A stretch of 64,000 nt of DNA from positions 118,841-182,840 of the forward strand of contig NZ_KL647136.1 in NCBI RefSeq assembly GCF_000725805.1. The letters run 5' to 3'. The notes under the pieces were generated by a model. That model had not been told where the DNA came from and did not search any database. It worked only from the letters and a program-made list of their open reading frames with translations. Positions 28,606 through 37,269 of the stretch are shown piece after piece. The stretch comes from Streptomyces xanthophaeus. Its GTDB lineage: Bacteria; Actinomycetota; Actinomycetes; Streptomycetales; Streptomycetaceae. Each line of letters begins with the position of its first letter. The first letter of the stretch is position 1. The translations under genes and the position numbers were made by a program.

Positions 28606-29585
28606 TGAACGTACGACGCCTGATACCCACCGCCGCCCTCGCCGGAGCCGTCGCCCTCGGCGCCACGGCCCTCACCGCCTGCTCCGGAGCCGCTGCCACC
28701 GGTGGTACGGACGGCAAGCTCGCCGTGACGGCGTCGTTCTACCCGATGCAGTTCCTCGCCGAGCAGATCGGCAAGGACCACGTGAAGGTCGACACCCTGA
28801 CCAAGCCGGGCGTCGAACCGCACGACCTGGAGATCACGCCGAAGCAGACCGCCCAGCTCGGCGAGGCCGACGTGGTCCTCTACCTCAAGAGCCTCCAGCC
28901 CGCCGTCGACAAGGCCGTCGCCCAGTCCGGCGTGAAGAACGTCGTCGACGCCGCCGCCCTGACCACGCTGGAGTCCCACGGCTCCGCGGGACACGACCAC
29001 GGCCACGAGGGCGAGGGCGAGGCGGGCCACTCCGAGGACGAGCACGGCCACGGGGCCGAGGGCGCCACGGACCCGCACGTCTGGCTCGACCCGGCCAAGT
29101 ACGCCGAGGTCGCCCAGGGCGTCGGCAAGGCGCTGGAGAAGGCCGACCCGGACCACGCCGCCGACTACAAGAAGAACACCGACGAGCTCGTCGCCAAGCT
29201 GAACGGACTCGACTCGGAGTTCAAGGACGGCCTGCAGAACTCGGCGTCCAAGACCTTCATCACCACCCACGCCGCCTTCGGCTACCTCGCCGAGCGCTAC
29301 GGCCTGGACCAGGAGGGCATCTCCGGCGTCGACCCCGAGTCCGAGCCGAGCCCGGCCCGGATGAAGGAGCTCCAGGAGGTGGCGAAGAAGGACAACGTCT
29401 CCACCGTGTTCTTCGAGACCCTGGCCAGCGACAAGACGGCCAAGACCCTCGCGGCCGACACCGGCCTGAAGACCGACGTCCTCGACCCGCTCGAGGGAAT
29501 CACCGACAAGTCCCAGGGCGCTGACTACTTCGAGGTCATGCGGTCGAACCTGAAGAACCTGCAGAAGGCACTCGGAGCCAAGTGA
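28605..29585 (+). CDS. znuA: Zinc ABC transporter, substrate-binding lipoprotein
   Basis: The 326-residue protein captures Zn2+ outside the membrane. It has a lipoprotein signal (LGATALTACSG; the Cys is the lipidation site), then the cluster A-1 solute-binding fold: ASFYPMQFLAEQIG, the first metal His in GVEPHDLEI, a His/Glu/Asp-rich loop (GHDHGHEGEGEAGHSEDEH), DPHVWLDP with the second His, TTHAAFGYLAERYG with the third, and FFETLASDKTAKTLA. The ATG at 28605 lies in the second Zur-like box with no ribosome site, so the transcript is probably leaderless. It heads znuA-znuC-znuB-zur. Confidence 0.93.
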   Translation: MNVRRLIPTAALAGAVALGATALTACSGAAATGGTDGKLAVTASFYPMQFLAEQIGKDHVKVDTLTKPGVEPHDLEITPKQTAQLGEADVVLYLKSLQPAVDKAVAQSGVKNVVDAAALTTLESHGSAGHDHGHEGEGEAGHSEDEHGHGAEGATDPHVWLDPAKYAEVAQGVGKALEKADPDHAADYKKNTDELVAKLNGLDSEFKDGLQNSASKTFITTHAAFGYLAERYGLDQEGISGVDPESEPSPARMKELQEVAKKDNVSTVFFETLASDKTAKTLAADTGLKTDVLDPLEGITDKSQGADYFEVMRSNLKNLQKALGAK

Positions 29586-29614
29586 TGACAGCGGCAGCAA
29601 CGGAGGCGCGAGCC

Positions 29615-30406
29615 ATGCAGTCCACGCCCGGACAGGCAGCGGACCAGCCCGTCATATCCCTGCGCGGGGCCACCGCCTCGCTCGGCTCGCGCCCCGTGCT
29701 GCGCGGGGTCGACCTCACCGTCCACCGCGGTGAGGTCGTCGCGCTCCTCGGCGCCAACGGTTCCGGCAAGTCCACCGCGGTCCGCGCGGTCGTCGGCCAG
29801 GTCCCGCTGAGCCGCGGCGAGCTCTCCCTCTTCGGCACCCCGTTCAAGCAGTTCCGCACCTGGTCGCGCATCGGCTACGTACCGCAGCGCACCACCGCGG
29901 CCAGCGGGGTGCCCGCCACCGTGCGCGAGGTGGTCACCGCGGGCCGCCTGGCCCGCACCCGCTTCGGGCTGCTGCGCAAGGCCGACCGGGAGGCCGTGGA
30001 CAAGGCCCTGGCCCTGGTCGACATGGACGGGTACGCCACCACCTCGGTGAACGCCCTCTCCGGCGGCCAGCACCAGCGGGTCCTGATCGCCCGCGCGCTC
30101 GCCGTGGAACCGGAGCTCCTGATCATGGACGAGCCCATGGCCGGCGTGGACCTCGCCAACCAGGAAGTACTGGCCAACGCCCTGCGCGCGCAGGTGGCGG
30201 ACGGCGCGACCGTCCTGCTGGTGCTGCACGAGCTCGGCCCGCTGGAGCCGCTGATCGACCGGGCCGTGGTGCTCCGCGACGGCTGCGTGGTGCACGACGG
30301 GCCGCCGCCGGAGGCCGTCGGGCAGCACGCCCTGCCCGGCCACGACCACGTACACCCCCACGCGGCGCACGACGCCGAACCCCTGCGGACGGGACTGCTG
30401 AGCTGA
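29615..30406 (+). CDS. znuC: Zinc ABC transporter, ATP-binding protein
   Basis: The 263-residue ATPase drives zinc import. Walker A is GANGSGKST, the signature LSGGQHQRVLIARALA, Walker B LLIMDEPMAGVD, and the switch histidine is in LVLHELG. The C-terminus is His-rich (HDHVHPHAAHD), as in several zinc transporters. ATG 29615 is preferred because GGAGG lies eight bases upstream; earlier starts at 29582/29585 overlap the znuA stop and would add ten or eleven residues. Its stop overlaps the znuB start (TGATG). Confidence 0.93.
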   Translation: MQSTPGQAADQPVISLRGATASLGSRPVLRGVDLTVHRGEVVALLGANGSGKSTAVRAVVGQVPLSRGELSLFGTPFKQFRTWSRIGYVPQRTTAASGVPATVREVVTAGRLARTRFGLLRKADREAVDKALALVDMDGYATTSVNALSGGQHQRVLIARALAVEPELLIMDEPMAGVDLANQEVLANALRAQVADGATVLLVLHELGPLEPLIDRAVVLRDGCVVHDGPPPEAVGQHALPGHDHVHPHAAHDAEPLRTGLLS

Positions 30407-31272
30407 TGGACCTCCTGAACTACGCCTTCATGCAGCGGGCCCTGATCGCGGCCGCACTGGTCGGCATCACCGCCCCGGCCATCGGCACGTACCTGGTCCA
30501 GCGGCGCCAGGCGGTCATGGGCGACGGCATCGGCCACGTCGCGCTGACCGGTGTGGCGCTCGGGTTCCTGCTCAACACCAGCCCGGTGTGGACGGCCACC
30601 CTCGTCGCGGTCGCCGGCGCCGTCGGCATGGAGCTCATCCGCTCGCGCGGCAAGACCTCCGGCGACATCGCGCTCGCCATGCTCTTCTACGGTGGTCTGG
30701 CCGGCGGCGTCCTGATCATCAACCTGTCGCCCGGCGGCTCCAACGCCAGCCTGAGCAGCTACCTCTTCGGCGCGATCACCGCCGTCTCGGCCGAGGACAT
30801 CACCGCCGTCGTCGTCCTCGCCGCCTTCGTCGTCGCGGTCACCATCGGGCTGCGCAAGCAGCTGTTCGCCGTCTGCCAGGACGAGGAGTTCGCCCGCGTC
30901 ACCGGGCTGCCGGTGCGGGCCCTGAACCTGCTGATCGCGGTCACCGCCGCGGTCACCATCACCGTCGCCATGCGCATCGTGGGCCTGCTGCTGGTCAGCG
31001 CCATGATGGTGATCCCGGTCGCGGCCGCCCAGCGGGTCACCCGCGGATTCACCGCCACCCTGACGCTGGCCATGGTCATCGGCGTGCTCGTCTCCCTGGG
31101 CGGCACCGTGTCCACCTACTACCTCGACGCGCCGTCCGGCGCCACGATCGTGCTGCTCGCCATCGCCGTGTTCATGGTCATGGCGGCGGTGTCCGCGCCC
31201 CTGGCCCGGCGCCGGGCGAACGCGGCCCGCGCGGCCGAAGAGCTCTGCACCCGGGACGACGTGAAGGTCTAG
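30406..31272 (+). CDS. znuB: Zinc ABC transporter, membrane permease
   Basis: This 288-residue ABC-3 type permease has about eight membrane helices, with RRQAVMGDGIGHVALTGVAL near the N-terminus and the conserved NLLIAVTAAVTITVAMRIVG and LLVSAMMVIPVAAAQ in the second half. It forms the channel for zinc with ZnuC. The ATG overlaps the znuC stop by one base. The stop codon TAG is in a CTAG; zur starts about 50 bp later. Confidence 0.93.
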   Translation: MDLLNYAFMQRALIAAALVGITAPAIGTYLVQRRQAVMGDGIGHVALTGVALGFLLNTSPVWTATLVAVAGAVGMELIRSRGKTSGDIALAMLFYGGLAGGVLIINLSPGGSNASLSSYLFGAITAVSAEDITAVVVLAAFVVAVTIGLRKQLFAVCQDEEFARVTGLPVRALNLLIAVTAAVTITVAMRIVGLLLVSAMMVIPVAAAQRVTRGFTATLTLAMVIGVLVSLGGTVSTYYLDAPSGATIVLLAIAVFMVMAAVSAPLARRRANAARAAEELCTRDDVKV

Positions 31273-31323
31273 GAGGAGCAGCCGCCTGGCACAATGGCGG
31301 CAGGCCGATACGAGGAGGAACCG

Positions 31324-31752
31324 GTGGCGACTGCGCCTGGCGAGACGAATACCGCGCCAGTACGAGGACGATCCACCCGGCAGCGGGCCGCGGTCGCGGC
31401 GGCGCTGGACGAGGTGGACGAGTTCCGCAGCGCCCAGGAACTCCACGACATGCTCAAGCACCGTGGTGATTCCGTGGGCCTGACCACCGTCTACCGCACC
31501 CTCCAGTCGCTCGCGGACGCCGGCGAGGTCGACGTCCTGCGCACCAGCGACGGGGAGTCCGTCTACCGCCGCTGCTCCACCGGGGACCACCACCACCACC
31601 TGGTCTGCCGCAAGTGCGGCAAGGCCGTGGAGGTGGAGGGGCCGGCCGTGGAGAAGTGGGCGGAGGCCATCGCGGCCGAGCACGGCTATGTGAACGTGGC
31701 CCACACCGTGGAGATCTTCGGCACCTGCGCGGACTGCGCCTCAGCCGGCTAG
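31324..31752 (+). CDS. zur: Zinc uptake regulator (Fur family)
   Basis: The 142-residue repressor senses zinc. The N-terminal winged helix is RSTRQRAAVAAALDEVDEF to GLTTVYRTLQSLADAGEVDV. The C-terminal part has GDHHHHLVCRKCGKAVEV and GTCADC, giving the two CxxC structural-zinc pairs and histidines for regulatory zinc. GTG 31324 is preferred with GAGGAGG five bases upstream; ATG 31294 is a longer option without a well-placed site. It should repress the znu operon through the Zur-like boxes at 28569-28605. Its TAG stop lies inside the CTAG used as target by the mobile element that follows. Confidence 0.95.
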   Translation: MATAPGETNTAPVRGRSTRQRAAVAAALDEVDEFRSAQELHDMLKHRGDSVGLTTVYRTLQSLADAGEVDVLRTSDGESVYRRCSTGDHHHHLVCRKCGKAVEVEGPAVEKWAEAIAAEHGYVNVAHTVEIFGTCADCASAG

Positions 31753-31917
31753 GTCGTCTCTTTCGGATCTTGTCGGTCAGGTCCGCGTCGTCCGGTGCCG
31801 TGCCTCGGCGTGCTGCCGGGGCTGCCGCGTACTGGACGTACTCGGTTGCCCCGGCAGTGCGGCGAGGCGCGGTGCCGGGCGGCGCGGACCCGGCAAGATC
31901 CGAAAGAGACGGCCTAG
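31749..31917. mobile_element. Complete MITE-like fold-back element with CTAG target duplication
   Basis: The element proper is 31753-31913 (161 bp). Its ends GTCGTCTCTTTCGGATCTTG and the complement of GCCGTCTCTTTCGGATCTTG match at 19 of 20 bases, and the whole length is an imperfect palindrome centred near GTACTGGACGTAC. CTAG flanks both ends (31749-31752 and 31914-31917), as for a target duplication of the IS5 type. It has no coding capacity. The left CTAG contains the zur stop codon. As RNA it would form a very long hairpin and probably ends zur transcription. A second copy begins at 63896. Confidence 0.85.
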
Positions 31918-31957
31918 GCCCGCCCCCTCAGGACGTCCGGGCGACGGACGTCGGGAT

Positions 31958-32509
31958 CTAGAGCCTGCGCAGGTTCCGGTCCAGGACCTCGCGCAGGCGG
32001 TCGATGTCGGCGGGGGCCTGGGCGCCGCGCTTCGGCAGCACCGTCATGGCCACCGCCGCCTTGTCGTCGCTGAGCATGAGGAACACCTCGGCCGTCTCCG
32101 CGTACGTCGGCTGGGCACCCCAGCCGATGTGCGTACGGGTGTCGGCCGTCGTCACCAGTACGCCGGACCCGTCGACGACGACCCGGGCCTCCCCGCACTT
32201 CTCCAGCGCCCCGCCGAAGGCCCGCGCCTGGATCTGCGGGCCGAACAGCGAGAAGGCCAACAGCACGGCTCCGGCGACGAAGAAGAACAGGGGCCTGCCG
32301 AGGATCCCGTCCCCTTCGTTCAGGGCCAGCGTGCCGAAGCCCAGCGCCATCAGCCCGCCCAGGGGGAACGCCCACCGCCTGCGGCGTCCCGAGGCGGTGT
32401 GCGCGTCCCGCGTGCGCAGTGCGTGCGCGATGTCCGCCTTGGTCACCTGGAAGACCAGCTCGACCGCCTGGCCGTCCCGCTGGGCCGTCGGCTCCGTATC
32501 CGTGTTCAT
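31958..32509 (-). CDS. YcxB-like membrane protein
   Basis: The 183-residue protein has an N-terminal segment (VELVFQVTKADIAHALRTRD), two membrane helices (FPLGGLMALGFGTLALN and LFFFVAGAVLLAFSLFG) and a C-terminal YcxB-like domain (VLVTTADTRTHIGWGAQPTY, then VFLMLSDDKAAVAMTVLPKR). Function unknown. On the minus strand TAGGCT (32521-32516) lies six bases before the ATG, predicting a leaderless mRNA. The stop is again in a CTAG. Confidence 0.75.
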   Translation of the reverse strand: MNTDTEPTAQRDGQAVELVFQVTKADIAHALRTRDAHTASGRRRRWAFPLGGLMALGFGTLALNEGDGILGRPLFFFVAGAVLLAFSLFGPQIQARAFGGALEKCGEARVVVDGSGVLVTTADTRTHIGWGAQPTYAETAEVFLMLSDDKAAVAMTVLPKRGAQAPADIDRLREVLDRNLRRL

Positions 32510-32544
32510 GACAGGAGCCTAACGGCGGGATCCGGCCGTTTTCC

Positions 32545-33366
32545 TCAGCCGCTCTGGCCCTCGGACTGGTTGGGGACGGCTCCGCCGAAGCGGCGGTCGC
32601 GCTGGGCGTACTCCAGGCAGGCCCGCCACAGGTCACGGCGGTCGAAATCGGGCCACAGCACGTCCTGGTAGACCATCTCCGCGTACGCGCTCTGCCAGAG
32701 CAGGTAGTTGGAGGTGCGCTGCTCCCCACTGGGGCGCAGGAACAGGTCCACGTCCGGCATGTCCGGGTAGTACATGTACTTGGCGAAGGTCTTCTCGTTG
32801 ACCTTCGACGGGTCCAGCCGGCCCGCGGCCACGTCCCGCGCGATCGTCTGCGCCGCGTCCGCGATCTCCGCGCGGCCGCCGTAGTTCACGCAGAAGTACA
32901 GCGTCATGGCGTCGTTGTCGACGGTCTGCTCCTGCGCGACCTGGAGCTCCTGGACGACCGACTTCCACATCTTCGGCATGCGGCCGACCCAACGGATGCG
33001 GATGCCCAGTTCGTTCATCTCGTCGCGGCGGCGCCGGATGACGTCGCGGTTGAAGTTCATCAGGAAGCGGACCTCGTCGGGCGAGCGCTTCCAGTTCTCC
33101 GTCGAGAAGGCGTACAGGGAGAGGTTCTTGACGCCCATCTCCAGGCAGCCCTTGAGCACGTCCAGGACGACGCCCTCGCCGACCTTGTGGCCCTCGGTGC
33201 GCGGCAGGCCGCGCTCCTTGGCCCAGCGGCCGTTGCCGTCCATGACGATGGCCACGTGGTTCGGGACCAGCTCGCCGGGGATCTTCGGCGGGCGCGCACC
33301 GGACGGGTGCGGCTCGGGAACCTTGTACTCCCTGCGAGAGCGTCCCAGAATCCCGCGTCGTGCCAT
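32545..33366 (-). CDS. uppS: Isoprenyl (polyprenyl) diphosphate synthase, cis type
   Basis: This 273-residue enzyme adds isopentenyl units in the cis configuration to make the long-chain polyprenyl diphosphate used as lipid carrier in cell wall synthesis. Family motifs are [20 protein letters not shown] with the catalytic Asp, [16 protein letters not shown], and [23 protein letters not shown] 33364-33366 has AGGAG eight bases upstream, inside the end of recO; an extension to 33480 is unlikely. It is transcribed after recO with 11 bp between them. Confidence 0.95.
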   Translation of the reverse strand: MARRGILGRSRREYKVPEPHPSGARPPKIPGELVPNHVAIVMDGNGRWAKERGLPRTEGHKVGEGVVLDVLKGCLEMGVKNLSLYAFSTENWKRSPDEVRFLMNFNRDVIRRRRDEMNELGIRIRWVGRMPKMWKSVVQELQVAQEQTVDNDAMTLYFCVNYGGRAEIADAAQTIARDVAAGRLDPSKVNEKTFAKYMYYPDMPDVDLFLRPSGEQRTSNYLLWQSAYAEMVYQDVLWPDFDRRDLWRACLEYAQRDRRFGGAVPNQSEGQSG

Positions 33367-33377
33367 GTGCCCAGCTC

Positions 33378-34124
33378 CTATTTCTCGACGTATCGCAGGG
33401 AGCGTAGCCCGCGTTCCAGATGCCAGTGCAAATAGGCGGAGACCAGCCCGCTGCCCTCGCGCACGTGACGCGCCTCGCACGCGTCGGCATGGCCCCAGTC
33501 ACCCGTCAGCAGGGCACTGAGCAGGGCTATGGCCTCCGACGAGGGTACGACGCTGCCGGGTACCCGGCAGTCCCCGCATATCACCCCGCCCGCGGCCACG
33601 GAGAAGTGCCGGTTGGGGCCGTGGATCCCGCATTTCGCGCAGTCCTCGAAGCTGGGCGCGTAGCCGTTGACGGCGAGGGAGCGCAGCAGGAAGGCGTCGA
33701 GGATCAGGTTCGGCTCGTGTTCGCCGCGGGAGAGCGTGCGCAGGGCGCCGACGAGGAGCAGGTACTGCTGTACGGCGGGCTCGCCCTCGTTCTCGGTGAA
33801 GCGCTCGGCGGTCTCCAGCATGGCGGTGCCGGCCGTGTAGCGGCCGTAGTCGGTGACGATGCCGTTGCCGTACGGGGCGATGATCTCGGTCTGGGTGCAG
33901 AGCGGGAGGCTGCGGCCGATGAGCTCGCTGCCGCGTGCGAAGAACTGCACGTCGGCGTGGGAGAAGGGCTCCAGCCGGGCGCCGAACTTGGACTTCGTGC
34001 GCCGGACCCCGCGGGCCACGGCCCGTACCCGGCCGTGGCCCCGGGTCAGCAGCGTGATGATGCGGTCCGCCTCACCCAGCTTCTGGGTGCGCAGCACGAT
34101 GCCGTCGTCGCGGAACAGACTCAT
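33378..34124 (-). CDS. recO: DNA repair protein RecO
   Basis: The 248-residue protein has the RecO OB fold at the N-terminus ([20 protein letters not shown], then [20 protein letters not shown]) and a C-terminal helical domain with a zinc knot (CAKCG and CGDC). RecO helps load RecA on single-stranded DNA in the RecFOR pathway. It forms an operon with uppS. The ATG is at 34122-34124. Confidence 0.95.
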   Translation of the reverse strand: MSLFRDDGIVLRTQKLGEADRIITLLTRGHGRVRAVARGVRRTKSKFGARLEPFSHADVQFFARGSELIGRSLPLCTQTEIIAPYGNGIVTDYGRYTAGTAMLETAERFTENEGEPAVQQYLLLVGALRTLSRGEHEPNLILDAFLLRSLAVNGYAPSFEDCAKCGIHGPNRHFSVAAGGVICGDCRVPGSVVPSSEAIALLSALLTGDWGHADACEARHVREGSGLVSAYLHWHLERGLRSLRYVEK

Positions 34125-34169
34125 GCGCCCATTGTCACCCGCGCGGCGGTGGTTCCGGGGACAGCGCCG

Positions 34170-34203
34170 GCCCCTCGTCCGGACCGGTGTCCGGACGAGG
34201 GGC
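34170..34203. terminator. Terminator of the NCS2 permease gene
   Basis: CCCCTCGTCCGGAC (34171-34184) and GTCCGGACGAGGGG (34189-34202) pair perfectly with a four-base loop; one more G-C pair extends it. It lies 19 bases after the permease stop and upstream of recO. Confidence 0.8.
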
Positions 34204-34221
34204 GGGCACCCCTTGGGAGGA

Positions 34222-35790
34222 TCAGGAGGCGGGCGTACCCGCGCCGTCCGCCTTCTCGGAGCCGTCGGCCTTCTCGGCGCCGGCTGCGGGGGCCGCCGCC
34301 TGGGCGGGCACCGCGGCGACGGGCTCGGCGTTCGCGTCCCCGGCCTCGGAGTCGGAGTCGGAGTCGGCGGTCGCGGGCTCGGCGTGCGCCGGCACGGCGG
34401 CCACGGGCTCCTCGGCCGCGGAGCCGTGGGCGGTGTCCTTGGCGAGACCGTTGAAGATCAGGTTGAGGACGATGGCGGCCGTGGCACCGAGGGTGACACC
34501 GCTGTTGAGCAGCGAGGACAGGTCCGCGTCCATGTGCTTGGTGAAGAAGACCGGGACGGTCGCCGGGAGCAGGGCGAAGGCCAGGGAGACGCCGACGATC
34601 AGTGCGTTCTTCTCCTCCTTGAGGTCCACCTTGCCCAGGGTCTGGATGCCGGCCAGGGCGACCATGCCGAACATGACGGTCGCGGCTCCGCCGAGGACCC
34701 CGTGCGGGACGGCGGCGACGATGGCGGCGGCCTTGGGCAGCAGACCCAGGACGATCATGAAGACACCGGCGGCGACGACCACGAACCGGCTCTTCACCTT
34801 CGTCATGCGCACCAGGCCGACGTTCTCGGCGAAGGCGACGTAGGGGAAGGAGTTGAGGACGCCGCCGAGGGCGGTCGCGGCGCCGTCGGCACGCAGGGCG
34901 CGGGCCACGGTCTCGCTGTCGACCTCCTTGCCGACGATGTCGCCGACGGCGTAGGTGTCACCGGTCGTCTCGACCATGGTGATCAGCATGACGATCAGCA
35001 TGAGGACGATGGGGAACCACTGGAACTGCGGGACGCCGAAGTGGAAGGGGGTGGTGACGCCGATCCAGTCGGAGTTGCCGACGTCGCCGAACTTCGCGTC
35101 CCCGAGGAGGAAGGCGACGAGGGTGCCGCCGACCAGGCCGAGCAGGATGGAGATGCTGGAGAGGAACGGCTTGCCGATCTTCATCAGGATCAGGATGAAG
35201 AGCATCGTGCCGCCGGCGTAGGCGAAGTGCTTCGGGTTTCCGAAGTCGGGGCTGCCGAGGCCGCCGGCGGCGTCGTTGAGGCCGACCGGGATCAGGACGA
35301 TGCCCAGCACGGTGATGACCGTGCCGGTGACGACCGGCGGGAACAGCCGCATCACCGTCCGGAAGGCCTTGGCGGGCAGCCAGGCGAAGGCGAAGGTCGC
35401 TATGCCGGCCGTGATGACCGCGCCGTAGATGACCAGCAGTGCGGCCGTCCCGCCGCCCGCGCCGAGTCCGATGGCGATCATCGGGGAGACGGCGGTGAAG
35501 GTCACGCCCTGGATCAGGGGCAGCCGTGCGCCGATCCGGCCGATGCCGAAGGCCTGGATGATCGACGCGATGCCGCAGGTGAAGAGGTCCGCGTTGATCA
35601 GGTAGACCAGCTGCTCGGGGCTCAGTTTCAGCGCGTTGCCGACGATGATCGGGACGATCACCGCGCCGGCGTAGAACGCGAGTACGTGTTGGAAGCCGTA
35701 GAGCGCGAGCTTGGGGAGGGGGAGCACCTCGTCGACCGGGTGGGTGCTCTGCTTTCCGTTGCCGGAAAGCCGGGCGGCGACACGTGCCAT
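34222..35790 (-). CDS. NCS2 nucleobase:cation symporter (uracil/xanthine permease family)
   Basis: The 522-residue protein has about fourteen membrane helices with NCS2 motifs: LALYGFQHVLAFYAGAVIVP at the start, LPLIQGVTFTAVSPMIAIG, ETTGDTYAVGDIVGKEVDSE and LGGVLNSFPYVAFAENVGL. The family takes up uracil, xanthine or urate with protons or sodium; the QGVTF and ENVG segments fit purine transport, but substrate is inferred. The C-terminal 75 residues form an Ala/Glu/Asp-rich repetitive tail that is not part of the transporter fold. The ATG is at 35788-35790. Confidence 0.9.
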   Translation of the reverse strand: MARVAARLSGNGKQSTHPVDEVLPLPKLALYGFQHVLAFYAGAVIVPIIVGNALKLSPEQLVYLINADLFTCGIASIIQAFGIGRIGARLPLIQGVTFTAVSPMIAIGLGAGGGTAALLVIYGAVITAGIATFAFAWLPAKAFRTVMRLFPPVVTGTVITVLGIVLIPVGLNDAAGGLGSPDFGNPKHFAYAGGTMLFILILMKIGKPFLSSISILLGLVGGTLVAFLLGDAKFGDVGNSDWIGVTTPFHFGVPQFQWFPIVLMLIVMLITMVETTGDTYAVGDIVGKEVDSETVARALRADGAATALGGVLNSFPYVAFAENVGLVRMTKVKSRFVVVAAGVFMIVLGLLPKAAAIVAAVPHGVLGGAATVMFGMVALAGIQTLGKVDLKEEKNALIVGVSLAFALLPATVPVFFTKHMDADLSSLLNSGVTLGATAAIVLNLIFNGLAKDTAHGSAAEEPVAAVPAHAEPATADSDSDSEAGDANAEPVAAVPAQAAAPAAGAEKADGSEKADGAGTPAS

Positions 35791-35978
35791 CTGCCTGGCC
35801 CTTCAAAGAGGTAGGTAAGTGAGAGGAGATCTGGTTATCCCTGGCCGGAGTGGGTCGCTAACCCGTTGGTCCGCCAGGGTTGTCAGTGCATTCACTTGGA
35901 TCGAAGCCCCGGTGTGTTACGGGCGGCGCCTCGTCGTGTGACCGAAATTGAACGCCTGTGGGGGGGCTCACAGATATC

Positions 35979-36034
35979 GTCAACTTCTACAAATTGTTGA
36001 CAGTCGTCGATCTTCGAACTGTAGGTTCACCCCA
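35979..36034 (+). promoter_or_regulatory. Strong plus-strand promoter with inverted repeats
   Basis: TTGACA (35997-36002) and TAGGTT (36022-36027) are 19 bases apart. GTCAAC (35979-35984) and GTTGAC (35996-36001) form an inverted repeat over the -35, and ACAGT/ACTGT with TCGATCTTCGA between them lies in the spacer. The predicted transcript start coincides with an ATG at 36034. Confidence 0.5.
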
Positions 36035-36371
36035 TGGCGGAGTGCCGCGCACGGGGGTATGCACCACACCCCTCCGAGAGGCACCCTCCGGTCGCGCAGT
36101 CGCGGACCGAGACCCCAACTGCCCACGCCACGCGCGGTGATGCACTCCGGGCGGGCGAAGTCACAGTCCCCACTCCGGCTGTCCGAGGCGTGGGACGCAT
36201 CCGGCCCGCTTCGGCCTCCCCCGCGGCCGGGACGCCGCCCGGAGGGTACGAATCCGGTCGCGCGAGGCCGGATCGTTACGTCCGGAGGGGCCGTTTCGGA
36301 CGGTTCCGGAGGCCTGCGCCCGTACACGAGGGCAGGGCCCGGCGGATGTCCGCCGGGCCCTGCCCTCGTGT
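36034..36371 (+). ncRNA. Candidate small RNA or leaderless short transcript
   Basis: A plausible promoter ends at 36027 and a perfect terminator lies at 36324-36371, defining a unit of about 340 nt with no convincing protein. The ATG at the predicted start keeps open the chance of a leaderless peptide, but third-position composition is poor. The terminator may instead serve only the convergent TerB-like gene. Confidence 0.3.
36324..36371. terminator. Perfect 23-bp stem terminator
   Basis: The arm ACACGAGGGCAGGGCCCGGC... (36324-36346) is exactly complementary to 36349-36371 with only two bases between. It lies 21 bases after the stop of the TerB-like gene and can act in both directions. Confidence 0.85.
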
Positions 36372-36392
36372 TCCTCGTGGTGTGCGCGTGCC

Positions 36393-37088
36393 TCAGGGCG
36401 CGCGGACGGCCGACAGCAGCCGGTTCACCTCGTCGGTGCCGATGCGCAGCGCCGCGCCCACCGTGGCCAGGACCTCGCGCTCGGCCGGGGTGTACGGGCC
36501 GTCCGCGAGCGCGATGCGGGCGCCCTGCAGCAGGATCGATTCGCGGCCCGGGCCGGCCAGGTGCGGGGCCAGCGGCTCCAGGGCCTCGTGGAGCTCTATC
36601 GACAGGGCCGCCCCGCAGCACTCCGGGACGTCGTACAGGCCGAGCCGGCCCTCCTCGGTGGACAGCGCCTCCACGAGGGACTCCAGCTGGTCCTCCGTGC
36701 ACTCCTGGAAGCCCACGGCCCGTACGGCGCACACGGCGGCCTCCAGGGGCCCGCGTGAGGCCGTCCCGCCCGCGGCCAGCACGGCCAGGCTCACGGTGTG
36801 CACGGCGTCGCGCAGCAGCGCCGTGAAGCGGGTCGTGGTCAGGTGGTCCAGGACCTCAGTGCCGAAGCGCTCGCGGCAGCCCTGGCACTCGACGACGGGC
36901 CCGGCCTCCCCGCGCGGCACCAGCGGCACCCCGAGGACGGTGAACCGGCGGCGCCCGGTCCGCCTGCGGTAATTGCGGTCCCCACCGCAGGCCGGGCAGA
37001 AGAACTCCCCGTCGCCCACAGTGCTCCAGGTGGTACGGATGCCCCAGACCGTAAGCTTCCGGCCGTCCCCACCCCGAACTGGCAGCAC
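36393..37088 (-). CDS. TerB-like protein with N-terminal zinc ribbon
   Basis: The 231-residue protein has an N-terminal zinc ribbon (FFCPACGGDRNYRRRTGRRR, then VVECQGCRERFG) and a helical C-terminal domain resembling TerB of tellurite resistance (ILLQGARIALADGPYTPAER, then EVLATVGAALRIGTDEVN). TerB-like domains are found in membrane-linked stress systems; the function here is unknown. GTG 37086-37088 is chosen because GGAGGT lies five bases upstream; a much longer open frame to 37637 is antisense to the SDR gene and not real. Confidence 0.8.
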   Translation of the reverse strand: MLPVRGGDGRKLTVWGIRTTWSTVGDGEFFCPACGGDRNYRRRTGRRRFTVLGVPLVPRGEAGPVVECQGCRERFGTEVLDHLTTTRFTALLRDAVHTVSLAVLAAGGTASRGPLEAAVCAVRAVGFQECTEDQLESLVEALSTEEGRLGLYDVPECCGAALSIELHEALEPLAPHLAGPGRESILLQGARIALADGPYTPAEREVLATVGAALRIGTDEVNRLLSAVRAP

Positions 37089-37269
37089 GTCGCACCTCCG
37101 TAACCGTCCGGCAGCACCGCCGGGTTGGCGTGATGTTAGCCACATCGGTGAGGATGCGTCAGCCGTGTGACAGGACAACCTCCTCCGCGGCCCGGACTTG
37201 GCCGAACTGTGCCCCGCCCCGGCCGCGCCTCCCGGGCGCCCACGAGGTGTCCTCCCTAGGGTCTTCCCC

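Larger units (their letters stand above)
35791..36392. other. 600-bp intergenic region with a promoter, a possible small RNA and a terminator
   Basis: Between the permease and TerB-like genes (both minus strand) I see the permease leader (35791-35950), then on the plus strand a -35/-10 pair with two inverted repeats (35979-36027), then about 300 bp without convincing codon use, then a perfect 23-bp stem terminator (36324-36371). The open frame from ATG 36034 runs through the terminator and antisense to the next gene, so it is probably not a protein. Confidence 0.4.

Noticed and set aside
31753..31913. Simple terminator of zur
   Set aside because: A 161-bp palindrome with a flanking duplication and a second copy elsewhere is better explained as a mobile element, although it may act as terminator.
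36034..36972. 312-residue protein from the ATG after the strong promoter
   Set aside because: Poor third-position composition, runs through a perfect terminator and antisense to the TerB-like gene.
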